Origin: Aquamicrobium sp. LC103
Lineage (GTDB): Bacteria > Pseudomonadota > Alphaproteobacteria > Rhizobiales > Rhizobiaceae
NCBI RefSeq assembly: GCF_001014615.2
Contig: NZ_LBCQ02000008.1
Location: 124,001 to 188,000, forward strand
Direction: 5' to 3'
DNA length: 64,000 nt
The position numbers were made by a program, and so were the translations under genes. The notes beneath the pieces are model-generated. The model saw nothing but the letters and a program-made list of their open reading frames with translations, ran no database searches and had not been told where the DNA came from. This document shows, piece after piece, positions 19,640 to 28,105 of this stretch (position 1 is its first letter; every line of letters starts with the position of its first letter).

Positions 19640-21204
19640 CCGAGCGCCCGGAGCACATCGTCGGTGGTCGTCACCGCCGCCACGTTCTGCATCGCGTAGT
19701 CGACCGAGGCGCGGTGCCAATCGGCATTCATCGTCGAGCATCCGTCCTCTGGAACGATCATGATGTAGCCTTTGTCGGCGCCGGTGCGTGCGGTGTGTTC
19801 GATCGACATATTGGTCCAGGCGCCTGTCTCGATGACGATGTCGCGGCCCTCCGCCTTGAGGATCGTCTCGAGATTGGTGCCCTCCCAGGCGCTCATGCGC
19901 ATTTTGGAGACGACATGGTCGCCAGGCTTGGCGTCAAGCCCCGGAACCGGCTCTGCCCCCCATGTGCCTTTGATCAATGCGTTGACTTGAAGCGTGTTCT
20001 CGAAGAGCGGCGCGTTCAGGGTAACGCCCTTGCCGCCTTCCGGTACCTCGAACCAGACGTGGATGACCGGTATGCCGAGCGCGCGGCAGCGCTCGGCCAG
20101 ACGGCGGACGTTCTCGATCGCGTTCTGCTCCCTGCAATGCTGGGGCGAGCCGGAAGCGGCGAAGGCGCCGCCTTCCATCACCACGTCGTTCTGCATGTCC
20201 TGGATGATCAGCGCGCAGCGGCCTGCTTCGAGCCTGAAGCCGTCGTGGGAGGTCCCTGCCGAACCCGCGGTTTTGCCCGGCGCGCGGGCGTCGGCCCGCA
20301 TGAACGGTTCGGTGCGCGGGCCGACCTTCACGTCCATCGCGTAGATCGAGGTGGAAGCGGTGATGAAAAGCGTGCGCCAGTCCGGGCCGCCCCAATGCAG
20401 ATTGGCGGGCAATTCGGGTATGGCGACCTTGCCGACGAGCTGGCCCGATGGGTTGTAGATCCACAATCCACCCGGCGCGGTGACCCAGACATTGCCCAGC
20501 GCGTCACATTTCATCCCGTCGGGAACGCCCGGCTTGAGGGTGTCCCTGATGCCGGAGGCGAAGACGCGGCCGTTGCCGAGCGTGCCGTCGTCGCGCAACT
20601 CGAAGACGCGGATGTTACACTGTTCGGTGTCGTTGATGTAGAGGAGCCGCTCGTCGGGCGAAAAGCAGAGCCCGTTGGGCTGGCTGAAGAGATATCTGTC
20701 GACGAGCAGTTGCGGCCCGGCGTTCGTCGCGCCGGGCCGCACGCGGAAGACGCCTTGCCAGCCGAGCTGGCGCGGGCGCTCGACGCCGTAATGCGGCATG
20801 CGGCCATACCAGGGGTCGGAGAAGTAGATCGAGCTGTCGGAGCGGACGCAGACGTCGTTCGGGCTGTTCAGCTCCTTGCCCTCGAAATGCGAGGCCAGGA
20901 CCTCGCGCGCGCCGCCCGGCTTCAGGCGCGCGAGGCTGGAGGTGGCATGCTCGCACACGATCAGGTTGAGCTCGGCATCGTAAGTCATGCCGTTGCCCTT
21001 GTTGGAAGGCCGCGCGACTTCGCTTATGCCCGATTGGTCCCAGCGCCGGCGCACGTCGCCCGGCATGTCGGAGAAGAGAAGGTAGTGCTCGACCGGATGC
21101 CAGATCGGCCCCTCGGTGAAGATGAATCCCGAACCGATCTCGCGAACAGGAGCGTTCTCGTCGATCAGGTCGCGGAATTCGGGCCGTAGCGCTTCATGGG
21201 CCAT
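19636..21204 (-). CDS. Fusion of SMP-30/gluconolactonase domain and isochorismatase-like hydrolase domain
   Basis: This 522-residue protein joins two enzyme folds. Residues about 1-300 are an SMP-30/lactonase beta-propeller with the expected metal ligands: Glu in FTEGPIWH, Asn in NSPNDV and Asp in VPDGMKCDALGNVW. Residues about 325-522 are an isochorismatase/cysteine-hydrolase domain with Asp in IIQDMQND and a Lys in KMRMSAWEGTNLE, but at the usual TNVCVE position it reads TNMSIE, so the nucleophilic cysteine is Ser467. No frameshift separates the halves. A GGGGAGG precedes the ATG. It is the last gene of the long minus-strand block, where lactone and amide hydrolysis would suit late catabolic steps. 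Confidence 0.88.
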   Translation of the reverse strand: MAHEALRPEFRDLIDENAPVREIGSGFIFTEGPIWHPVEHYLLFSDMPGDVRRRWDQSGISEVARPSNKGNGMTYDAELNLIVCEHATSSLARLKPGGAREVLASHFEGKELNSPNDVCVRSDSSIYFSDPWYGRMPHYGVERPRQLGWQGVFRVRPGATNAGPQLLVDRYLFSQPNGLCFSPDERLLYINDTEQCNIRVFELRDDGTLGNGRVFASGIRDTLKPGVPDGMKCDALGNVWVTAPGGLWIYNPSGQLVGKVAIPELPANLHWGGPDWRTLFITASTSIYAMDVKVGPRTEPFMRADARAPGKTAGSAGTSHDGFRLEAGRCALIIQDMQNDVVMEGGAFAASGSPQHCREQNAIENVRRLAERCRALGIPVIHVWFEVPEGGKGVTLNAPLFENTLQVNALIKGTWGAEPVPGLDAKPGDHVVSKMRMSAWEGTNLETILKAEGRDIVIETGAWTNMSIEHTARTGADKGYIMIVPEDGCSTMNADWHRASVDYAMQNVAAVTTTDDVLRALG

Positions 21205-21239
21205 GTTATCCTCCCCTCAATCCATCGGCGCCATGATGC

Positions 21240-22088
21240 TCAAGCCGGAAACCAGTTGCGCCGCGGAACGCTCTGGCTGACGGGTCCGGGCACCGCCATG
21301 TCGAGTCGCCCGACGACTTGACCATTCTCCACCTTTGCCGGCTTGTCGTGCACGGGCAGCAGGAATTTCGAAGAGTTCAGCAGCTTCTTGATAGCCGCCT
21401 TCTCGGAACGCTTCGATCCGGCATGATTGCCGGTCACCTGCGGCTCGTCGGCGTGAATCTGGTGGAATGGTTCCAGCACCTGGTTGTGGATGTCGTAGAT
21501 GACGTCGCCGCAGATGGTGGCGCGGCCTTCCTCCGTCTCGACATGGATGTTCATCGAGCCCTCGGTGTGGGCATTGGCCGCTTCCAGGACCACTCCGGGG
21601 ATGAGCTCGACCGGTCCTGAAAGCTCCAGATCCTCGAAGCGCAGCGCGCCGGGAGTGTGCAGCCGCTCCACCAGATGCATGATGTCGGGCTTGGGATATT
21701 GCGGGTGCATGAGCCCCGACACCGAGCACTCCATCTCGCGTCGGTTGACCACCACGGTGGTGTTCATCGGGAAATGGTCGTCCTTGCCGGCGTGGTCGAT
21801 ATGCAGATGCGTGTGGCAGATGTAGCGAATGTCGCCGACCTTCACGCCATGGCGGGCGAGCTGATTCTCGATCATGTGGTCGTGGGACTGCAGCCCGCGC
21901 ATGCCGAGCGTTTCCATGATCGCATTGTCGCGGAAGCCGGTGTCGACGAGGATCGGATACTGTCCGCCCAGTATCAGGAAGCCGTAGGTGTAGACGCGCG
22001 CCGTGCGGCCGCAATTGCGGCCGAGCACCAGGAAGCTCGATTCAAGCTCGATGTCGCCATAGTCCAGTATCTTGATCTCGAGCGCCAT
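21240..22088 (-). CDS. MBL-fold metallohydrolase (N-acyl homoserine lactonase-like)
   Basis: This 282-residue protein has the metallo-beta-lactamase zinc motif HTHLHIDH at residues 92-99, further ligands in NAHTEGSMNIH and CGDVIYDIHN, and an N-terminus (ILVDTGFRDN) like that of lactonases of the AiiA/AttM branch. These enzymes hydrolyse lactones or other esters with two zinc ions. The ATG at 22088 is preferred over an in-frame GTG six bases upstream because GGGAGGTG precedes it. It lies between the amidohydrolase and lactonase-fusion genes, so a ring-opening role is likelier than quorum quenching, although the latter is not excluded. Confidence 0.87.
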   Translation of the reverse strand: MALEIKILDYGDIELESSFLVLGRNCGRTARVYTYGFLILGGQYPILVDTGFRDNAIMETLGMRGLQSHDHMIENQLARHGVKVGDIRYICHTHLHIDHAGKDDHFPMNTTVVVNRREMECSVSGLMHPQYPKPDIMHLVERLHTPGALRFEDLELSGPVELIPGVVLEAANAHTEGSMNIHVETEEGRATICGDVIYDIHNQVLEPFHQIHADEPQVTGNHAGSKRSEKAAIKKLLNSSKFLLPVHDKPAKVENGQVVGRLDMAVPGPVSQSVPRRNWFPA

Positions 22089-22130
22089 GCTCACCTCCCT
22101 CCTTGGTTGCCCGCTTCGTTCCCGGTTGCC

Positions 22131-23012
22131 TCAGAGCCGGTAGACCCGCTTTGCCGTGTCGTGGAATATCGCCTGCTGCCTGCCGGTGCTGAGGTCTCCC
22201 GCCGCCTTGAGAAACGCGCCGATCAGCTCGCCATAGCTCGTCCACAGCTTCTCGATCGGAAAATTCGAGCCGAACAGGCAGCGCCGGGCGCCGAAGATAG
22301 CGATCGTGTCGTGCAGGATGCGCTCGATATGCGCCTCGTCGTTGCGGTGGATGAAGGTTCCGAAGGCAGAGAGCTTGGAGACGACGTTTTCGCGCTTCGC
22401 CAGCTCCTTCATCCGCGCTTTCCAATGAGCGCGTCCTTCGTCGGAAAGGTCTTCCGGCATGCCCGCGTGCTGGAGCACGAAAGTCACCTTGGGGCAGGCG
22501 TCGGCAAGCTCGCAGGCACCTTCCATCTGACCGGCGAATACCTGCAGGTCGAAGCTCCAGCCATAGTCGGCGAGATAGCCGATGTTGCGCTGGACATTGC
22601 CCTCGCGGCAGAGGTCGGGCGACTTGGCGAAGCGATAGAGCTCGTTCTCGTGCCAGTGGAACTGCTGGCGAATGCCGCGCATGAGGGGATGTTTTGCCAG
22701 CCTGTCCAGAGCGGGCCGCGCATCCGGAACAGTCATGTCGCAATAGCCGACGATGGCATGTGGCCAGCCCGTGCGGTTCGCGGTTTCCTGCACCCAGGCC
22801 ACCTCGTCCGCGGCCCAGTTCGGTGCCCAGTTGGCCTGCACATAGACCGATTTTTCGACGCCGGTGCCCTTGATGTCGTCCAGAAATTCCTCGATCGGAT
22901 AGTCGCGCTTGATAGCGTCATATGCGCCGAAGATGCGCGGCTGTGTCGGCCCCAACAGCCAGGGCAGGTCGGTCTGCCGCCAGATATGGTGATGGGCGTC
23001 GATGATCTTCAT
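22131..23012 (-). CDS. Amidohydrolase family 2 (metal-dependent TIM-barrel hydrolase)
   Basis: The 293-residue protein starts MKIIDAHHHIW, with the N-terminal metal motif HxH at residues 7-9, and shows FVLQHAGMPEDL and CLFGSNFPIEKLW, which match the amidohydrolase_2 family of lactonases and decarboxylases (e.g. pyrone-dicarboxylate lactonase, ACMSD and L-fuconolactonase relatives). Its ATG overlaps the VWA gene stop codon as ATGA. The likely job is hydrolysis of a lactone or lactam made from the product of the molybdenum hydroxylase upstream. The exact substrate is not deducible. Confidence 0.88.
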   Translation of the reverse strand: MKIIDAHHHIWRQTDLPWLLGPTQPRIFGAYDAIKRDYPIEEFLDDIKGTGVEKSVYVQANWAPNWAADEVAWVQETANRTGWPHAIVGYCDMTVPDARPALDRLAKHPLMRGIRQQFHWHENELYRFAKSPDLCREGNVQRNIGYLADYGWSFDLQVFAGQMEGACELADACPKVTFVLQHAGMPEDLSDEGRAHWKARMKELAKRENVVSKLSAFGTFIHRNDEAHIERILHDTIAIFGARRCLFGSNFPIEKLWTSYGELIGAFLKAAGDLSTGRQQAIFHDTAKRVYRL

Positions 23013-24121
23013 CAGGCAATTCTCCGTTCGAAGCCGAGAACCTCGGCGCAGACGCGCGCCGCGCTGGAACCGTCGCCGAGCCGGTCGATATGGCCGAGGA
23101 CCGACCGCAGCGCGGCCGTCTCGACCGCGTAACCGTTCTCTCCCGCCAGCGGCGAGAGCCACAGGAGCGCCCAGGCATGCCGCGACAGGCGCTCGACGGC
23201 GTCGGTCATGGCGACATGGTCGCCGCGCTCCAGCCCGTCGGATAGGATGACGCAGAGGGCGCCGCGCGAAAAACCGGCGAAGCGCGGCACGGAAAGAAAA
23301 GCCTGGAGTGCATCGCCCAGCCTCGTTCCGCCGTCCCAGTCGGCGACGAGCGTCGAGGCGAGGCCGAGCGCCTGATCCGGGTTGCGGCGGCGGAGCGCCC
23401 GGGTGATGCGGGTGAGCCGCGTGCCGAGCGTGAAGACCTCCACCCGATCGCTCGCCTGCGCGAGCGTGTGGCCGAAACGCAGATATGTATCGGTCTGGTT
23501 CTTCATCGAGCCCGAGATGTCGATCAGCAGAAGGATGCGCCTGCGTCGCTCGCGTCTGGTCAGCGCGGGCAGGCGAATGACCTCGCCATCGCGCTTGACC
23601 GCGTCGCGCAGGGCGCGGCGCATGTCGAGCCGTCCTCGCCCCTTGGCCGGCATGAGCCTGCGCGACTTGCGGCGGGGCAGTGACCGAGGCGCCGCGCGGC
23701 GGAAACGGCGTAACGCCTCGCTTTCGCCGGCCTTGGCGAACTGCCGGGCAAAGAGGCGCTCGGCACCGGTCGGCGCGCCGCCGGACTCTTCCGCCTCCTC
23801 CGTCTCGGGCGGCTCGGCGCCGCCGTCGCGGTCGTCGAAAGCCTCGACCTCGTCCTGGTCGGGCTCGCCTGGCGCGGATGCCGGCAGCGACTGTCCGAGA
23901 AAGGCGAGACGGAACAGCGCATCGAACTCGTCGCGGCGTTCCGGCGAAGGCGCGATGGTGGCGTGCGCGGCGCGGTGAATGTCCTCCATCGTGCGCGGCC
24001 CGAGGAGGCCCACGGCGGCGATAAAGGATTGCGTCTGTTCCGGCGCGACCGAAAAGTCGTTGGCGCGCAGAAGAGCGGAGAATTCCATGAAGGGCAGGAG
24101 AGGGCGGGGGAGCGGGGTCAT
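23012..24121 (-). CDS. VWA-domain protein, CoxE-like
   Basis: This 369-residue protein has a C-terminal von Willebrand A domain with MIDAS motif DISGSM at residues 201-206 and downstream TLVADWDGGTRLGDAL. The N-terminal half is helical with an acidic stretch at 83-115 followed by a strongly basic one at 138-160. It matches CoxE/YehP-like proteins that work with MoxR-type ATPases such as CoxD; in CO dehydrogenase systems CoxD and CoxE help build the [CuSMoO2] centre. The ATG at 24121 is preceded by AGAGAGG. The MoxR gene lies just upstream, so the pair is probably a chaperone for the split Mo hydroxylase. Confidence 0.9.
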   Translation of the reverse strand: MTPLPRPLLPFMEFSALLRANDFSVAPEQTQSFIAAVGLLGPRTMEDIHRAAHATIAPSPERRDEFDALFRLAFLGQSLPASAPGEPDQDEVEAFDDRDGGAEPPETEEAEESGGAPTGAERLFARQFAKAGESEALRRFRRAAPRSLPRRKSRRLMPAKGRGRLDMRRALRDAVKRDGEVIRLPALTRRERRRRILLLIDISGSMKNQTDTYLRFGHTLAQASDRVEVFTLGTRLTRITRALRRRNPDQALGLASTLVADWDGGTRLGDALQAFLSVPRFAGFSRGALCVILSDGLERGDHVAMTDAVERLSRHAWALLWLSPLAGENGYAVETAALRSVLGHIDRLGDGSSAARVCAEVLGFERRIA

Positions 24122-24150
24122 CGGACCTCTCTCTCCGCTCGACTCCAACA

Positions 24151-24292
24151 GTACCCCCACCCCTTACCCCTTCCCACAAGGGGGAGGGGGGACACCGACG
24201 TTGCCGCAACATGATCGAAAACCGGCTGATCAAGAGCGGCGGCGATGCAGAATTCCCCTCCCCCTCCCAGCGAGCGGTAAGGAGTGGGAGTA
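24151..24292. repeat. Palindromic element with terminal inverted repeats, type B
   Basis: The 202-base gap between the MoxR and VWA genes holds an element of about 140 bases. Its left end starts GTACCCCCACCCCTTACC and its right end, read on the other strand, starts ATACTCCCACTCCTTACC. Each end can also fold locally through C-rich and G-rich arms (TTCCC...GGGGGAGGGG). It looks like a non-coding palindromic repeat or MITE relic inserted in the operon. It differs in sequence from the two elements at 25236 and 29883. Confidence 0.6.
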
Positions 24293-24323
24293 TCCGTCCT
24301 CAGCCTTTTCGTGATGGAACTGC

Positions 24324-25205
24324 TCATGCTGCGGCCTCCCGCAGGATTTCGTCGAGTCGGGGCTCCATGAACATCAGATCGTCCTGGTCCTTCAGCGCGA
24401 CGCCGATCGCCCGTTTGAAGGCCGTTGGCCATGGCGCTCCCTGAGCGTTGAGAAGGGTGGCGGCTTCGGCCCATTCGACCGTTTCCGCCACGCCCGGCGG
24501 TTTCGCCAGCGGCTCGCCCCGCAGCGCCCCGACCGCCGCGACCACCTTGTAGGCCGTGTCGCGGGCGACCTGGCTGGCGCGCATCATCACGATCTCCGCC
24601 TCGCGAGCTGGATCGGGGTAGCCGATCCAGTGGTAGACGCAGCGGCGGCGCAGGGCCTCGTGCAGCTCGCGGGTGCGGTTGGAAGTGAGCACCACGACCG
24701 GGTGTTCCTCGGCGCGGATCGTTCCGCGCTCGGGGATCGAGATCGAGAAATCCGAGAGGAATTCGAGCAGAAAAGCCTCGAATTCATGGTCGGCGCGGTC
24801 GATCTCGTCGATCAGCAGCACGGTGTCGCGCGGATGCCGCAAAGACTCCAGCATCGGCCGCGAGATCAGGAAATCGTCGGCATAGATGTTGACGTATTCG
24901 TCGCCGGCCTGCCGGATCGCCAGCATCTGGCGTGGATAGTTCCACTCGTAGAGCGCGTGCGCCGAATCGATGCCTTCGTAGCATTGCAGCCGCACGAGCT
25001 GGCGCCCGAGGATCGAGGCGATAGCTTTCGCGCCCTCGGTCTTGCCGACACCCGGCGCGCCTTCCAGAAGCAGCGGCTTGCCGAGCGCCAGTGCCAGATA
25101 GGCGGCCGTGGAAAGGCTGTCATCGGCGAGATATTGCGCGTCGCGCAGCGCGGTCGCGAGCCGGTCCGGGCTGTCTATGCCAACGATCGAGCGCCTTATG
25201 GGCAT
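24324..25205 (-). CDS. MoxR-family AAA+ ATPase, CoxD-like
   Basis: The 293-residue protein is a MoxR AAA+ ATPase with Walker A GAPGVGKT at 49-56, Walker B VLLIDEIDRADHEFE with the family's DEIDR, and sensor region VVLTSNRTRELHEALRRRC. MoxR ATPases pair with VWA proteins in metalloenzyme maturation; CoxD is the close functional analogue for CO dehydrogenase. The ATG at 25205 with upstream GGAGCG is preferred over a TTG 24 bases earlier. It sits between the split hydroxylase genes and the CoxE-like gene, separated from each by a structured repeat element. Confidence 0.92.
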   Translation of the reverse strand: MPIRRSIVGIDSPDRLATALRDAQYLADDSLSTAAYLALALGKPLLLEGAPGVGKTEGAKAIASILGRQLVRLQCYEGIDSAHALYEWNYPRQMLAIRQAGDEYVNIYADDFLISRPMLESLRHPRDTVLLIDEIDRADHEFEAFLLEFLSDFSISIPERGTIRAEEHPVVVLTSNRTRELHEALRRRCVYHWIGYPDPAREAEIVMMRASQVARDTAYKVVAAVGALRGEPLAKPPGVAETVEWAEAATLLNAQGAPWPTAFKRAIGVALKDQDDLMFMEPRLDEILREAAA

Positions 25206-25235
25206 CGGGCGCTCCAGTGGAAGTCCCAAAGCACG

Positions 25236-25372
25236 CCCCCTCCACCGCCTTCGGTGGTCCCCCTACTCCGTAAACGGAGGAGGACCCGGCTTGCTGCCGG
25301 CCGCAACGTTGGTTCCTCCCCTGCGGAGCGGGGGAGGGGGACCATGCGAAGCATGGTGGAGGAGGTGGCGCG
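25236..25372. repeat. Palindromic intergenic element with terminal inverted repeats, type A copy 1
   Basis: This 137-base element fills the gap between the hydroxylase C-half and moxR genes. The left end CTCCACCGCCTTCGGTGG contains a hairpin (CCACCG/CGGTGG). The right end contains CCATGCGAAGCATGG and, read in reverse, begins CTCCACCATGCTTCGCATGG. Both ends continue GTCCCCCT inward, so they are diverged inverted copies. The centre has GGTTCCTCCCC facing a GGGGGAGGGGG arm. A second copy in the same orientation lies at 29883-30017. Such elements are common in rhizobial genomes. Confidence 0.8.
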
Positions 25373-25398
25373 CCGGACCTTCATCCTGCTGAATCCCC

Positions 25399-26424
25399 TC
25401 AATTCCGCCTTGCCGGCGGCCGCGCGCCGCCATTGGCCCTGATCCCCCGCAATATCTTTTCCGGCGTAATCGGCAACTCGTCTATGCGCACGCCGACCGC
25501 GTTGAAGACGGCATTCACCATCGCGGGCAGAACCGGGTTCGCGCACATCTCGCCCGGTCCCTTGCCGCCGAAGGGACCGTCGGGGGCCGGGCGCTCGAGG
25601 ATCGCGATGTCGTGAGGGGCGATGTCGCCCGGCCCCGGCATCAGATATTCATTGAAGTCCAGCGGCCCGTGACTGCGTTCGGGATAGTAGGGTTCCGTCG
25701 TCTCCCAGGCGGCATGACTCATGCCCATCCAGGCGCCTCCGATGAGCTGTTGCTCGACGAGACGCGGATTGAGCGCGCGGCCGAGTTCATAGGCGCTGTT
25801 CATCTGCACGACGTCGATCTCGCCTGTCTCGTCGTCGACATCGACGTCGACGATTAGCGCGGCATGCGCAAAGCACGACACCGGTGTCATCTCGCCGGTT
25901 TCGGGGTCCACCTCGGAAAGCGGGATCAGGAAGATGCCGCGGCCCGAAACCGTGCGGCCCTGCTTGAACTGCGCCGCGCCGCAGGCCTCCGCCGTGGTGA
26001 TCGACTTCGACGGCGCGCCCTTCACGTGGATGTTGCCCTTGCCGTCGGTGACGAGGTCGGCAGGATCCACCTCGAGCTCCTCGGCCGCTGCCTCCAGCAT
26101 GACCGACCGCGCCTCCAGCGCGGCCTGGATGACCGCATTGCCGACGCGATGCGTGCCGCGCGACGCGAAGGAACCCATGCAGTGCGGGCCGGTGTCGGAA
26201 TCGGCGGTATCGACATAGACGTCCTCGACCGGAACACCGAGCGTTTCCGCCGCGATCTGCCGCGTCACCGACTTCATGCCCTGGCCGAGGTCGATCGATG
26301 AGAGCGCCACCATGAACTTGCCGCCGGGATTGGAATGGACCAGCGCCTGGCTGGGGTCGCCGCCGAGATTCATGCCGATGGGATAATTGATCGAGGCGAA
26401 GCCGCGTCCACGATGCAGGGCCAT
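25399..26424 (-). CDS. Molybdenum hydroxylase large subunit, C-terminal half (split CoxL-type)
   Basis: This 341-residue protein corresponds to the C-terminal half of an xanthine dehydrogenase/CoxL large subunit. It starts RGRGFASINYP where full-length proteins have RGxG, then shows SSIDLGQGMKS, MGSFASRGTHRVGNA near 83-97 and GKGPGEMCANPVLPA, where Glu292 matches the catalytic glutamate. Its ATG begins one base after the stop codon of the N-terminal half (TGACATG). Neither half alone holds all cofactor contacts, so the two must assemble together. Two-gene large subunits are known, for example in nicotinate dehydrogenase of Eubacterium barkeri. Confidence 0.9.
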   Translation of the reverse strand: MALHRGRGFASINYPIGMNLGGDPSQALVHSNPGGKFMVALSSIDLGQGMKSVTRQIAAETLGVPVEDVYVDTADSDTGPHCMGSFASRGTHRVGNAVIQAALEARSVMLEAAAEELEVDPADLVTDGKGNIHVKGAPSKSITTAEACGAAQFKQGRTVSGRGIFLIPLSEVDPETGEMTPVSCFAHAALIVDVDVDDETGEIDVVQMNSAYELGRALNPRLVEQQLIGGAWMGMSHAAWETTEPYYPERSHGPLDFNEYLMPGPGDIAPHDIAILERPAPDGPFGGKGPGEMCANPVLPAMVNAVFNAVGVRIDELPITPEKILRGIRANGGARPPARRN

Positions 26425-26425
26425 G

Positions 26426-28096
26426 TCAGCGTCTCCTCAGGCCGGAGATGGAAGAAAAGCGGGTCCGTCGTGCGTCGGCGGCGGTTTGCGCGGGTGGCGG
26501 AGGCGCGGGCTGCGTGGCGACCGGGGCGGGTTGCGGCTGAGGTCTTGCCGCCGGCTCGTAGCGCGGCGTGACCGGCGCCGTCTCGTGTCGCGGCATTTGC
26601 GGCATGGAAACGGGCTGCGCCTGACCCGGCTTCTTGTTGCCGCGCGCATAGCTCCCGGCGGTGAAGCCGGTGACCGCGCCATTGTGATCGATCGCGGTAT
26701 GCGGGGGCATTTCGGCGCGCGCTCCCCCGCCATCGCGAAGGGAAGAGGCCTGCTGCGCCTGGCGGCTCAGCGGCCATTTCGCCTTTTCCGCAGCCACCTG
26801 ACAGCATTCGATCAGCGCCGTGTTCTTGGCGAGGCGGCGATGCGCCTTCATATCGCCGTCGCGATAGGCGTTGAGGATGCGCAGCTCGATCGGGTCGACG
26901 CCGACCTCGTAGGAGATCTTGTCCATATGCGCCTCGATGGCGAAGTCGACGCCGGTGATGCCGAAGCCGCGCATGGCGGTTGCCGGCGTTCGGTTGGTGA
27001 AGACGCAATAGACATCGGCATAGACATTGGGGATGGTGTAGGGACCGGGCAGATGGCCGACGCCCTTGATGATGGCGTAGCTCGAAAGGCGGGTGTAGGC
27101 GCCTGAATCGAAATAGCCGATGAACTTGCGCGCGACGATGCGGCCGTCGTTCATGACCCCATCCTTGATGTACCAGCGCTCCGCCCCGCGCGGCGCGCCG
27201 ACCTGCATCTCTTCCTCGCGATCGAACATGTACTTGCAGGGCCTGCCGGTCAGCACGGTGCCGAGCACCGCCATCGGCTCGTGCAGGGAATCCACCTTGC
27301 CGCCGAAGCCGCCGCCCACGGTGCCGCCGATGAAATGCAGCCGGTTCGACGGCATTTTGAGCAGCTTGGACGTGGTGTCGAGCGAGAAGAACAGCGCCTG
27401 CGTCGAGGTGTAGACGACATAGCGATCGTTGGTCTCGGGCGCGGCGATCGCGCCGCAGGTCTCGGTCGGCGCCTGCTCGATCGGCGACATCTGGTAGCGC
27501 CCCTCGATGATGCGGTCGGCCTGGCGGAAGCCGGCCTCCACGTCCCCGAAGCGCAGCTTCTGGTGGTCATATTTGCCGTGGTAGACGAAGAGATTGCCGG
27601 GATAGATCTCGTTGACGACCGGGGCGCCCGGCTTGACGGCGTCCTCCACGTCGAAGACGGCAGGCAGCTCCTCCCAGTCGACGCGGACCTTGGCGACCGC
27701 GTCGCGCGCCGCGCGGTCGCTCTCGGCGATCACGGCTGCCACCGGCTCGCCCTTGTAGGAGACCTTCTTCTCGGAAATCAACGGCTCGTCGTCGAGACCG
27801 AAATCGAGCAGGCTCAGAAGCGTGTTCAAGTTCTGGGGCACGTCCTTGCCGAGCACGATGCGCACGACGCCGGGCATGCGATCGGCCTCGCTGGTGTCGA
27901 TGCGGCGCACGCGAGCATGATGATGCGGGCTGCGGACGCAGCGTATGTGCAGGAGGCCGTCGAAGAGATGGTCGTCGTAATAGGGCGAGCGGCCGGTGAC
28001 GTGGCCGAGCGCGTCCTGCCGCTGGGTCGGCTTGCCGATCTCGTTGAGATTGTCGTCGCGTTCGTCGGCGAAGTATTCCTTGCGAAACTCGATCAT
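26426..28096 (-). CDS. Molybdenum hydroxylase large subunit, N-terminal half (split CoxL-type) with Pro-rich tail
   Basis: This 556-residue protein is the N-terminal half of an xanthine dehydrogenase-family molybdopterin subunit. The a/b hammerhead region is at about 20-150, GGTVGGGFGGK at 257-267 and AMRGFG at 374-379 bind the molybdopterin cofactor. Homology ends at about residue 448 (AEKAKWPLSR). Residues 449-556 are low-complexity and unlike the family, rich in Pro, Ala and Gln (PAPPPPAQ), ending in a basic RFSSISGLRRR. The C-half follows as a separate gene. The tail may be a flexible linker or docking segment, or the product of rearrangement at the split point. Confidence 0.9.
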   Translation of the reverse strand: MIEFRKEYFADERDDNLNEIGKPTQRQDALGHVTGRSPYYDDHLFDGLLHIRCVRSPHHHARVRRIDTSEADRMPGVVRIVLGKDVPQNLNTLLSLLDFGLDDEPLISEKKVSYKGEPVAAVIAESDRAARDAVAKVRVDWEELPAVFDVEDAVKPGAPVVNEIYPGNLFVYHGKYDHQKLRFGDVEAGFRQADRIIEGRYQMSPIEQAPTETCGAIAAPETNDRYVVYTSTQALFFSLDTTSKLLKMPSNRLHFIGGTVGGGFGGKVDSLHEPMAVLGTVLTGRPCKYMFDREEEMQVGAPRGAERWYIKDGVMNDGRIVARKFIGYFDSGAYTRLSSYAIIKGVGHLPGPYTIPNVYADVYCVFTNRTPATAMRGFGITGVDFAIEAHMDKISYEVGVDPIELRILNAYRDGDMKAHRRLAKNTALIECCQVAAEKAKWPLSRQAQQASSLRDGGGARAEMPPHTAIDHNGAVTGFTAGSYARGNKKPGQAQPVSMPQMPRHETAPVTPRYEPAARPQPQPAPVATQPAPPPPAQTAADARRTRFSSISGLRRR

Positions 28097-28105
28097 GACC
28101 TCACC

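Noticed and set aside
19714-21189. 491-residue plus-strand frame opposite the SMP-30/isochorismatase gene
   Set aside because: Shadow of the real gene; the sense strand carries all metal and catalytic motifs.
21240-22088. MBL-fold protein as a quorum-quenching lactonase
   Set aside because: The motifs allow it, but there are no luxI/luxR genes here and the catabolic context gives a simpler explanation.
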